From JBBQFI01 sp038321775 (lineage in GTDB: Bacteria; Verrucomicrobiota; Verrucomicrobiia; Chthoniobacterales; UBA10450), in NCBI GenBank assembly GCA_038321775.1, contig JBBQFI010000007.1, positions 124,001 through 188,000 of the forward strand: DNA of 64,000 nucleotides, in the 5' to 3' direction. The notes below the pieces were generated by a model. The model was not told the origin of the DNA. It worked only from the letters and a program-made list of their open reading frames with translations, and ran no database searches. The position numbers were made by a program, and so were the translations under genes. Positions 25,706 to 32,222 of the stretch are shown in pieces (position 1 is the first letter of the stretch; the number at the start of each line of letters is the position of its first letter).

Positions 25706-25894
25706 AGGTATGAGTCACTCGAAGACAGCGCCAACCTTCCCGATCCCGGCGTGATCGCGCTCGAAATAACAGAAGACCTGGAAGCTCCTCTAGCGCAATT
25801 CCTGAAGACCCATCGGGAGCTCTCAGAAAAATGGGTCCAGGAAAGAATTTCGATCATGGAGTGGCCATCAAAACTTATTCCCGCTAGATTCTGA
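25706..25894 (+). pseudogene. HsdM C-terminal fragment
   Basis: The frame reads YESLEDSANLPDPGVIALEI then TEDLEAPLAQF. This is the standard end of type I HsdM proteins ('WLKDESLEDSANLPxPxVIAxEIVEDLEAALEQF'). After LAQF the sequence (LKTHRELSEKWVQERISIME) no longer fits HsdM, so this is a fused or replaced tail running to a TGA at about 25892. No start or upstream HsdM domain adjoins it; the unrecognised 360-aa gene ends 32 bp before. Similar words recur in a second relic at 27966-28342. Confidence 0.75.
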
Positions 25895-25903
25895 GCGTGC
25901 GAC

Positions 25904-26338
25904 ATGGCTAGGTACTGGTGGCAATGCACCTCGTGCGGCGACAGGTCTGCTTGGTTGGCGGTGTGCCACTCACGCAGCATCGCTGCCTTCATCTGGGATG
26001 AGTTGGCACCGAGCGGATGGGATCAACGCCTCCTGCACCGTCGATGCAAGTGTAAGCGCCGCTCGTTGCGCATTACCTACAGATTTAAGCGCGGCGACGC
26101 TGATAGGATCAGCATCAAGCATATCGTTGGGCTCGGCCCGAATAAGGATTATCTCCCAATGCTCTGGGACACCTTTCGGCATTCCAGTCCCCGGACGCAC
26201 TGGATCGACTTCAAGTATCAAAGAGGCCGCAGCCCCTGGGGCCTAACCAAAAGGGTGGTTCTGGAAAGGGCGCAACTGGCGCGCCTATTGCGAGCCTACA
26301 AAGAGGCGACTGGCCGGGCGATCGATCCCACTGCGTAA
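25904..26338 (+). CDS. small Cys-rich (zinc-ribbon-like) protein, 144 aa
   Basis: This 144-aa basic protein starts at ATG 25904 (MARYWWQCTSCGDRSAWLAV). An N-terminal CxxC (C8, C11) and a later CxC (around residues 48-50, RRCKCKRR) could bind one zinc ion. The rest (RISIKHIVGLGPNKDYLPML, then YQRGRSPWGLTKRVVLERAQ and LARLLRAYKEATG) is well-formed and ends in a helix. I recognise no named family. It is the last gene on the plus strand of the helicase cassette, 10 bp after the relic, and might be a DNA-binding accessory protein. That role is inference from context only. Confidence 0.68.
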   Translation: MARYWWQCTSCGDRSAWLAVCHSRSIAAFIWDELAPSGWDQRLLHRRCKCKRRSLRITYRFKRGDADRISIKHIVGLGPNKDYLPMLWDTFRHSSPRTHWIDFKYQRGRSPWGLTKRVVLERAQLARLLRAYKEATGRAIDPTA

Positions 26339-26437
26339 TACTCCCTTCCGCCCGGTTCACTTCATTTCGACTCTTCTCTGATATCCAATCGGTAACCTGA
26401 AGGATCGAAGGGGTCAGAGCTTACTATCGCCACTAAT

Positions 26438-27370
26438 TTATAATAAGGTCTGCTGGCGTTCGATTGCTTTGGTGATTTGGCCCAGCGCGGCGCGCAGGCG
26501 CAAGGCGGCATGCGGGGCGTAATCCTCGGCGTTGTTATTAAAGACGACGTGCACTTCCCTGGCTTCTCGCGCGAGCTTCTTCGAGCGCCCGGCGATTTCG
26601 GTTATCTCCTCGTCGCTGTAATCGTAGTTGAAGCGGGCGGCGACGGTTTTGCCGGTGGTGTAGGCCCTGGCGTCGCGCCCGTGCAGGCGCAGGTAGGCAA
26701 GGGATGGCTGCGTGATTTCGTTCAGCTCCGGCGGCATAATGGTGAAATGATTCTGCTTCGGCGTGTCCACGGCGACGAAGGTGAGCGCATGCTGGCGGAA
26801 GAATTCCAGGGTCTCAGCCAGGCGTTCGCCTTCGGCCCAGTTGCGATTTCGTAGCTCGAGCGCGACGCGATATTCGCGCAACGCTTCCAGTAACGGGAGC
26901 AGTTCGTCGAGCTGATGTGCTTTCGGCGAAAACGCGGGGGACATTTGCAGCAGTAACGCGCCCAGTTTGCCAAAAGCTCGCAGCATCTTCACCGGTCCGA
27001 GGAACTCTGCCAGCATCGCTTTCTCCAGTGCGGGCGTGAGCTTTACTTTTCCTTTGGTGTCGGTCTCCGCTTTTCGCTGCAACGCTCTCGGCAGAAGCTT
27101 GGCCGCCGTGGAATGCCGGGAGAAGAGCTGATGCAGTTTTACGTCGAAGAGGAACCCTTCCGGCGTGGTGCGGCACCAGCGCTCCACCACTCGCGCATCG
27201 GGCACGGAGTAGAAGGTGGAGTTGACTTCGACCATCTCGAACTGGCTGGCATACCAGCCCAGCCGATCGCCTGCGGCCATTCCTTTCGGATACCAGTGCT
27301 CGATAAAGCCGGGATCGGTCCAGCTGGCGGTTCCCACCAGGATTCTGTGTTGCGTGACGGCTGCGCCCAT
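26438..27370 (-). CDS. DUF72 (YecE-like) protein
   Basis: This is a 310-aa TIM-barrel-like protein of the DUF72 family. The start matches the family's HRILVGTASWTDPGFIEHWYP and is followed by FEMVEVNSTFYSVPD and WCRTTPEGFLFDVKLHQLF. ELRNRNWA and ALTFVAVDTP are present, and FNNNAEDYAPHAALRLRAAL closes the protein. All typical motifs are there and the length is usual for the family. The biochemical role of DUF72 is not established; fold similarity to endonuclease IV and xylose isomerase barrels has suggested a phosphoryl or nucleic-acid substrate. It converges on the Cys-rich gene. The 21-bp repeat array lies about 100 bp upstream of its start. Confidence 0.9.
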   Translation of the reverse strand: MGAAVTQHRILVGTASWTDPGFIEHWYPKGMAAGDRLGWYASQFEMVEVNSTFYSVPDARVVERWCRTTPEGFLFDVKLHQLFSRHSTAAKLLPRALQRKAETDTKGKVKLTPALEKAMLAEFLGPVKMLRAFGKLGALLLQMSPAFSPKAHQLDELLPLLEALREYRVALELRNRNWAEGERLAETLEFFRQHALTFVAVDTPKQNHFTIMPPELNEITQPSLAYLRLHGRDARAYTTGKTVAARFNYDYSDEEITEIAGRSKKLAREAREVHVVFNNNAEDYAPHAALRLRAALGQITKAIERQQTLL

Positions 27371-27471
27371 CTGTCGGTAGCTTTATTTTACTCTGTGGGG
27401 AGCGCTTTCGCCAAATCCAAACTGACCGGGGGTTTGGGTCCGACCGAAGGCTTGGAAGGCGTTGATCTAAC

Positions 27472-27660
27472 TTGATGACGCCGTGACCTAACCTCATCAG
27501 AGGCGTATCTAACCTCATAACGCCACGATCAAACCTTATGGCGTCGCGATCTAAACCGCATAACACCACGATCAAACCTTATGACGACACGACCTAACCT
27601 GATGACGGCGTGACACAACAAGATGACGGCGCGATCTAACAAGATGACGGTATGATCTAA
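27472..27660. repeat. 21-bp degenerate tandem repeat, nine units
   Basis: Nine units of 20-22 bp follow the consensus CTTATGACGxCACGATCTAAC (two variants: CTxATGACG and AAGATGACG). The array starts near 27472 and ends at TGATCTAA 27660. Read on the minus strand the 21-bp period keeps frame and gives a heptad of the type 'VIRLDRA'. No gene clearly covers it, and an upstream shift into the DUF72 gene is out of phase. Confidence 0.85.
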
Positions 27661-27697
27661 GCATTTTTCTGGCACGCATTCTCAGCACCCGTGAATC
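27659..27697 (+). pseudogene. copied 3' end of the GYF membrane gene
   Basis: GCATTTTTCTGGCACGCATT and CTCAGCACCCGTGAATC match the end of the gene at 30130-30542 (30501-30545), including its stop codon and the palindrome that follows. Nine bases (CAGCCTCTC or equivalent) are missing here. Only the last dozen codons are represented. Confidence 0.75.
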
Positions 27698-27782
27698 TTG
27701 ACCGCTTTAAGCGGTCAAGTTGTTCGGAACCCATGCTGAGGAGAAACAATTTAATCATAGCGTGTGTGTGATCTTGTTTTTC

Positions 27783-27822
27783 GGAGTCGCCAGTTCGCTG
27801 AAATCGCGAATGATGTGAAGAT
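27783..27822 (+). pseudogene. HsdM tail scrap (QFAEIANDxK)
   Basis: The bases read RQFAEIANDVK in one frame, similar to the HsdM C-terminal 'EQFxEIAxDLK'. Comparable scraps occur at 30097-30137 (AQFAEIANDLKGSAKK), about 30778-30800 (VAQFAAVT) and 32637-32675 (LAQLAESMDGL). A weaker one lies at about 34240-34270. Confidence 0.5.
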
Positions 27823-27890
27823 AGAACGTTCGTGAACGCGTGGCGCGATCACCCGCACGCGAGGGCACGTGCGCTCCCCAGATCGAAGAA

Positions 27891-27968
27891 TGAACAATTA
27901 CGCTTCGGCAAGGACTGAGGCTTTCTTGTTCAGAATGGCCATTGCCTCTTGCAGCTCGTCAAAGTCAA
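27891..27968 (-). pseudogene. copied 3' end of the 31.8-kb receiver gene
   Basis: The 78 bases 27891-27968 match 31820-31897 with a single difference (GTT versus GTC within the tail codons). They correspond to the last 22 codons, stop and downstream bases of the CheY-like gene on the minus strand. The copy is fused directly, through AAAGTCAA, to an HsdM-like NLDI segment read on the plus strand. Confidence 0.88.
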
Positions 27969-28342
27969 CCTCGACATCTTGACTCCTTCGCCACCTAGCT
28001 CAGTCGGCCTCTCGGCTCTGCCCATCTCGTTCTCCGCTTCCCAGCGAATTCAGGTCTGGCTAAAAGACGATCCGCCTTCGCGCACGCTTTGGCGCGACAA
28101 GAAGCCTCGAAGACAGCGCCAACCTGCTTGGATTAGAAATCCAAGTTGCCCGGTTTCCCTAGACACACTCAAAGTCTCGGTGCCTCCCACCGTAAAGCTG
28201 GCAGCCGTTAGCACGCACGACCAGCGCTCGATCCCGGCGTCATTGCCCTCGAAATCACCGAAGACCTCGAAGCCGCCGCCTGCTCGCGAACGCTTTCGGA
28301 GTCGCCCAGTTCGCCGAAATCGCTGCTGATCTTAAACGGTAG
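27966..28342 (+). pseudogene. second HsdM C-terminal relic with insertions
   Basis: In order, the bases spell NLDI (about 27970), WLKDD (about 28056), SLEDSANL (about 28105), then DPGVIALEITEDLEAA (about 28230) and AQFAEIAADLKR followed by TAG at 28340-28342. These are the successive pieces of the HsdM C-terminus ('ANLDIFWLKDESLEDSANLP...VIAxEIxEDLEAALxQFxEIAxDLK'). They are separated by unrelated inserts of roughly 80, 35, 90 and 30 bases that shift frame. The order and strand are kept, so this is an internal-insertion relic rather than a scrambled one. Confidence 0.72.
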
Positions 28343-28449
28343 TGTGCGATGAGTCTGTTCACGCAATTGGGTCCAGGGTGATTAGGGGTCAGTCAACAAA
28401 TCTTGACACGTGTAACAGATCGGCGGGTTTGCTCTCGTCGAACGAACAA

Positions 28450-29301
28450 ATGAATCCCGAGGAACAGAACAAGACGCTGGATGCGTGGCAAACGTCCGCG
28501 CGGTATTGGGATAAGTATCGAGCGCTGATCGCGCAAATGTTCGCGCCTCTAACGTCGGGTTTAATTGAAGAAGCACGGATCTTGATTGACCAGACGGTGC
28601 TCGATATAGGTGGCGGAAGCGGCGAGCCATCTCTCACCATCTCAGAGATTGTCGGGTCGACCGGATCAATCATGTACACCGACCCAGTTGCCGGTATGGT
28701 CGAGACTGCTCAGGCCGAAGCGGGCCGGCGCGATCTGGCCAACATTCAGTTCAAGCAATGTTCCGCCGATGATTTACCGTTCGCCGACCATACATTTGAC
28801 GCGGCCGTCGGCCGGTTATCGGCAATGTTTTTCGTCGATCCCGTTACCGCATTGCGGGAGGCACTCCGAGTAGTTCGCAACGATGGATATGTCTCGTTTG
28901 CCGTTTGGGGTCCGAAAGAAGTTAATCCTTTCTTTTCGACTGTGAACGATGCGGTCGACCGGTTTGTGGAATCTCCCAAAGAGGACCCCGAGGCGCCGGA
29001 TGCATTTCGTTTCGCCGCGTCCGGTAAGCTGGCTGCGAATTTGGAAAATGCCGGCGCTGAACATGTGATTGAGCGTGAGCTGAATTTTCGGATCGAAGTA
29101 GCAATCTCATTTGAGCAGTTCTGGCAGTTGCGGACCGAGATGTCCGAAAGTTTGCGCAAACAAATGGCCAGTCTCGCGCCCGCCCAACTACCGACCATAA
29201 AACAGGCTGCGGTCGATGCAGCGAAGAGATACTTCGTCACCGGGCAAATGAGTTTCCCGGCGCGAGCATTGATCGTCACCGGCAGAAAACCCGCAGGGTA
29301 A
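28450..29301 (+). CDS. class I SAM-dependent methyltransferase
   Basis: This 283-aa protein starts at ATG 28450 (MNPEEQNKTLDAWQTSARYW); the frame upstream to 28342 runs through relic sequence. The Rossmann core is clear: motif I VLDIGGGSGEPSL, then MYTDPVAGMVETAQAEAGRR for the acidic loop, CSADDLPFADHTFDAAVGRL for motif II and ALREALRVVRNDGYVSFAVW for post-II. It is of the UbiE/Methyltransf_11 type. The substrate is unknown. It is one of the few intact genes in the repeat-rich region and may be a recent arrival. A second enzyme of the type is at 35789. Confidence 0.85.
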   Translation: MNPEEQNKTLDAWQTSARYWDKYRALIAQMFAPLTSGLIEEARILIDQTVLDIGGGSGEPSLTISEIVGSTGSIMYTDPVAGMVETAQAEAGRRDLANIQFKQCSADDLPFADHTFDAAVGRLSAMFFVDPVTALREALRVVRNDGYVSFAVWGPKEVNPFFSTVNDAVDRFVESPKEDPEAPDAFRFAASGKLAANLENAGAEHVIERELNFRIEVAISFEQFWQLRTEMSESLRKQMASLAPAQLPTIKQAAVDAAKRYFVTGQMSFPARALIVTGRKPAG

Positions 29302-30129
29302 CGAATTGACGTCCGCATCGCCGCCGAATGGAGCAAAGGGGATGAACGACATAGAAGGTTAAGTGACGAGGGTAGAAGAGGTGCGTTGGGGTCGCGTCTA
29401 AACATTCAACATTTCGAGCCTGATGGAAGCCGAGCTGCGCGTGACCCTGCCCAAGCCGTTTACTTCTGCGGAACGGTAATGGGCGTGCCTTTTGCGCCGG
29501 CGGAGAAGGCGATCATTCGACTGGTTCTGTCCCGTGGTTCGCGCGGTAGTGCCATAGCGCGCTCTACCCAAACAAGATCTCAAAGCCGCACTCAGATCAA
29601 CCCCGGCTCGTCCTGAAAACTTGACCGCTTAAAGCGGTCAAGATATCTTTCGCTTGCGGCGTCACAAGCATGTGACGAGGTGAAAGCTGACACCTGACAC
29701 CTGGGAAATCTCCCTTGGCGCGCCGTAGCCTCAGCGAAGGAGGCAAGCCGTTTACTTCTGCGGAACGGTGATGGGCGTGCCTTTTACGCTAGCTTAGAAG
29801 GCGATCAGTTCGACCGGTTCTGTCCCGTGGTTCGCGCGCATACACATCCCCACACTTGTAATCAACTAATCTCCAGTCCGTTATAATCTTGACCGCTTTA
29901 AGCGGTCAAGATGCCGAACCACGCTGAGAGAGAGGGGGAGATTTGCGATCGCCCTTGCCTTGATTCTTCCTGGCCTGATGAAACAATTCCCGTGTCGTCT
30001 GAAATCTTGACCGCTTAAAGCGGTCAGGATTACCGCCGCGGTTCAAGCCCAATTTTTTAATCAAAAACTAAGTACGATTCGTATGTTATACGTACTGCGC
30101 TCGCCCAGTTCGCCGAAATAGCGAATGAC
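29302..30129. other. gene-free repeat mosaic
   Basis: No intact gene. It carries palindromes at 29620, 29888 and 30006. Two copies (29447-29551 and 29745-29880) of a minus-strand scrap read as MRANHGTEPVELIAF and KGTPITVPQK. A CGCCGTAGCCTCAGCGAAGG element lies at about 29720. The HsdM tail scrap at 30097-30137 leads directly into the truncated GYF gene. The block 29620-30028 is repeated at 32980-33378. Confidence 0.65.
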
Positions 30130-30542
30130 TTGAAAGGTTCCGCGAAGAAGGCCCCTACTCAGAGACGCAGATTGCCCAGTTGTTTGCTGACCAGCAGGTA
30201 AATCGCAGCACGCCATGCAAACCGGCGACGAACGGTGATTGGAAAACGATCGATGATTACCTGCCGATGTTAAAGTACGGAACTCAGTTACCAGTGCCGA
30301 GCAAACCTCCGCCGGTGCCGAGCCAAACCTCGTCGACGCCGCTGCTACCTGGCAATTCCGTGCGAATAACAGATGTCGACGTTCCGTTTTTCTCTGTCTT
30401 GAAGATGGCTTTCAAGATTTTTGCAGCATGGCTGATCGTCGCGTGTTGCTTCATTCCTGTCATGATCGCCCTTTGGTTTTTCATCTTCGCCGCGATCTTC
30501 GCATTTTTCGGGCACGCGTTCTCAGCCTCTCAGCACCCGTGA
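30130..30542 (+). pseudogene. GYF (DUF4339)-membrane protein, 5' truncated
   Basis: The frame opens after a TGA at 30127-30129 and reads REEGPYSETQIAQLFADQQV, then TPCKPATNGDWKTIDDYLPM. This is the second half of a GYF_2/DUF4339 domain ('GPYSxxQIxxLxxxGQIxxxTPxxxxGxxxWKxIxDxLP'). A proline-rich linker follows, then one or two membrane segments (IFAAWLIVACCFIPVMIALW and FFIFAAIFAFFGHAF). The expected beginning 'WYYxxxGQ' is missing; instead the HsdM tail scrap adjoins. A TTG at 30180 could still start a 120-aa product. The stop runs straight into a palindrome, and a copy of this 3' end lies at 27659-27697. Confidence 0.68.
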
Positions 30543-30891
30543 ATCTTGACCGCTTTAAGCGGTCAAAATAATGAAGCCACGCGAAGAAGGAGATTTAGGC
30601 CGACTCCGATTTGTCTGATTCCCGGGCCGATAAAACAATCCTTGTGTCGTCTGAAATCTTGACCGTTTAAGGCGGTCAACTGCGTTTGACCTTGTTTACA
30701 GATTCCAGTTCGCTCGTTAGACTTGACCGCTTTAAGCGGTCAAGATGTTAAGACACCGTTGTCTGCTCGCAAAGTGTTCGTAGTCGCCCAGTTTGCCGCC
30801 GTAACGGATGCGAAGCAACGGCCGGGCTTTCCAATCGCAGTCGACCTAGAGCGGAAGATTGCGAGCCGATGCGAGCTCGGAAATTGCAACC

Positions 30892-31155
30892 CTATCCGAC
30901 GCTCGGGAAATGGATCTTCAACTTATAGCAGATGAAGAGAATAAGGATCGCGCCCAGCGTCGAAAAGATGAGGCCGGCGGGATGGTAGCGTTCGTTGGCC
31001 GGACGCGAAAACATATGGGTGACTGCTCCGCCGAGAATCGACCCGATGATTCCGAGCACGATCGTCCAGAAGATCGTCATGTGCACGTGCATGACGGATT
31101 TCGCGAGGACGCCCGCAATCAGACCGACAAGGATGTACCAGATGAAGTGAAACAT
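30892..31155 (-). CDS. GlsB/YeaQ/YmgE family membrane protein
   Basis: This is an 87-aa protein with three hydrophobic segments and the family glycine motifs (WYILVGLIAGVLAKSVM, FWTIVLGIIGSILGGAVTH and GLIFSTLGAILILFICYKL). It belongs to the transglycosylase-associated (GlsB/YeaQ/YmgE) group of small stress-linked membrane proteins, which have no proven enzymatic role. The end overlaps the edge of repeat sequence (SVG stop). A very close paralogue is at 42997-43269; the two share most residues including VTHxFSRPxxERxHPAG. Both are preceded by a similar AAACATA..TTTG upstream region on the minus strand. Confidence 0.88.
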   Translation of the reverse strand: MFHFIWYILVGLIAGVLAKSVMHVHMTIFWTIVLGIIGSILGGAVTHMFSRPANERYHPAGLIFSTLGAILILFICYKLKIHFPSVG

Positions 31156-31512
31156 AGTTTTTGCTCCGAGGTTCTTTCGAACAACGCCAGTATGGCGAGC
31201 CGTTTCGAAATGACCAGGGTTTTCGGTAGGTAAGAATGCAAATCGCGCTTTCTCGCACTGCGATGTTCACGATGAACCGCAAAAACGGCGCCGCAATTTC
31301 CTTCGTTCCGGTACTCCAAAAAATGATACGGGATACGCCGGCGATCGATGGCGGCGCGGAAGCGCAATTACTAATGAGGGCGGCAAACTCGCATAGCCTT
31401 GGTGAAAGCAACCATTCGGCGCGCGCTGCTCAAGCAAGCTGACCTGCACACGCTGGGCAACCCACAAATAAGTTGGACTAATGGCGTCGGCCTGATATGC
31501 ACCGGTTCTAAT

Positions 31513-31590
31513 ATGAACAGAAACATCTTTTACATCATCGGAGTCATTGTCGTTATCGTCATCGTCCTCAAGGTGCTCGGCCTGTTTTAG
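31513..31590 (+). CDS. 25-aa single-span membrane peptide
   Basis: The ATG at 31513 opens MNRNIFYIIGVIVVIVIVLK then VLGLF and stops at 31588-31590. Peptides with 'MNRNIFYIIGVVVVIIVVLxFLGL' sequence are widely annotated as small hypotheticals in proteobacteria and other soil bacteria. The role is unknown. An upstream ATG frame from 31399 would give 63 aa but its first 38 residues look non-coding. Confidence 0.6.
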   Translation: MNRNIFYIIGVIVVIVIVLKVLGLF

Positions 31591-31826
31591 ACCGAAAGCC
31601 GATAAGTTGAGAGTTGAGGGTTCGAGGGAATAACAGATGGAATTGTTTGGGCAGGCATTCCTGGTTTCCTAGTTTCTTAGTTTCCTGATTCAACAGACCG
31701 AAATGCGGATCCTCCTTCGCTTCGCTAACGGCGTGACGAGGGAACCGAAAACGAAAACGCCGACCGCGTAAAAGTCTGACAGCTCACGCGGTGGACAGGT
31801 CAGGCTTTCGCAAACAAGATGAACAA
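31591..31826. repeat. spacer with word repeats and hairpin
   Basis: This holds TTTCCTAGTTTCTTAGTTTC words at about 31663-31690 and an ACGCGGTC-family hairpin in reverse orientation at 31762-31792 (GACCGCGT...ACGCGGT). No gene is seen. Confidence 0.5.
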
Positions 31827-32222
31827 TTACGCTTCGGCAAGGACTGAGGCTTTCTTGTCCAGAATGGCCATTGCCTCTTGCAGCTCGTCAAAGTCAAACG
31901 GTTTGGTCATCATCATGTCCACTTTCAGCTCTTCGTAGGCTTGTATCTCCTCGTCCGCGAGATGAGCCGACAGCACGAGGATCTTGCCGCCAAAGTTTTT
32001 CGTCCTTAGTTGACGCACCAACTCCAGCCCCGTCATCCGCGGCATCCGATGGTCCGTGATGACGACGTCAAAAGGTTTGGCGGCCAGGCCGATCTTAATC
32101 AGTGCCTCCCAGCCGTTCCTCGCCTTGGTTACCTTGGCTGCGGGTCCGCCCACCACCATTGCGATCATGTGGGCAAGGGATTTTTCGTCCTCGACAACGA
32201 GGATCCTCAACGGGTGGGCCAT
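31827..32222 (-). CDS. CheY-like response regulator receiver protein
   Basis: This 131-aa single receiver domain starts at ATG 32222 (MAHPLRILVVEDEKSLAHMI). It has the acidic pair E11/D12, phospho-acceptor D57 in VVITDHRMP, S85 in VLSAHLAD and K107 in MMTKPFD. There is no output domain. It is a close paralogue of the receiver at 3096-3518 (same DHxMPRxxGLELVRQLRxKNFGGKI core), pointing to duplication within the genome. The last 78 bases including the stop are copied at 27891-27968. No histidine kinase is nearby. Confidence 0.9.
   Translation of the reverse strand: MAHPLRILVVEDEKSLAHMIAMVVGGPAAKVTKARNGWEALIKIGLAAKPFDVVITDHRMPRMTGLELVRQLRTKNFGGKILVLSAHLADEEIQAYEELKVDMMMTKPFDFDELQEAMAILDKKASVLAEA

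Noticed and set aside
26814..27575. 253-aa minus-strand frame over the DUF72 start and the 21-bp array
   Set aside because: It enters the DUF72 gene in the wrong phase. Only the repeated heptad part is of interest, and it is described as a repeat.
29386..29616. 76-aa plus-strand frame (MGSRLNIQHFEPDGSRAARD...)
   Set aside because: The region is one of three copies of a repeat whose coding trace is on the other strand and which contains stops in the other copies.
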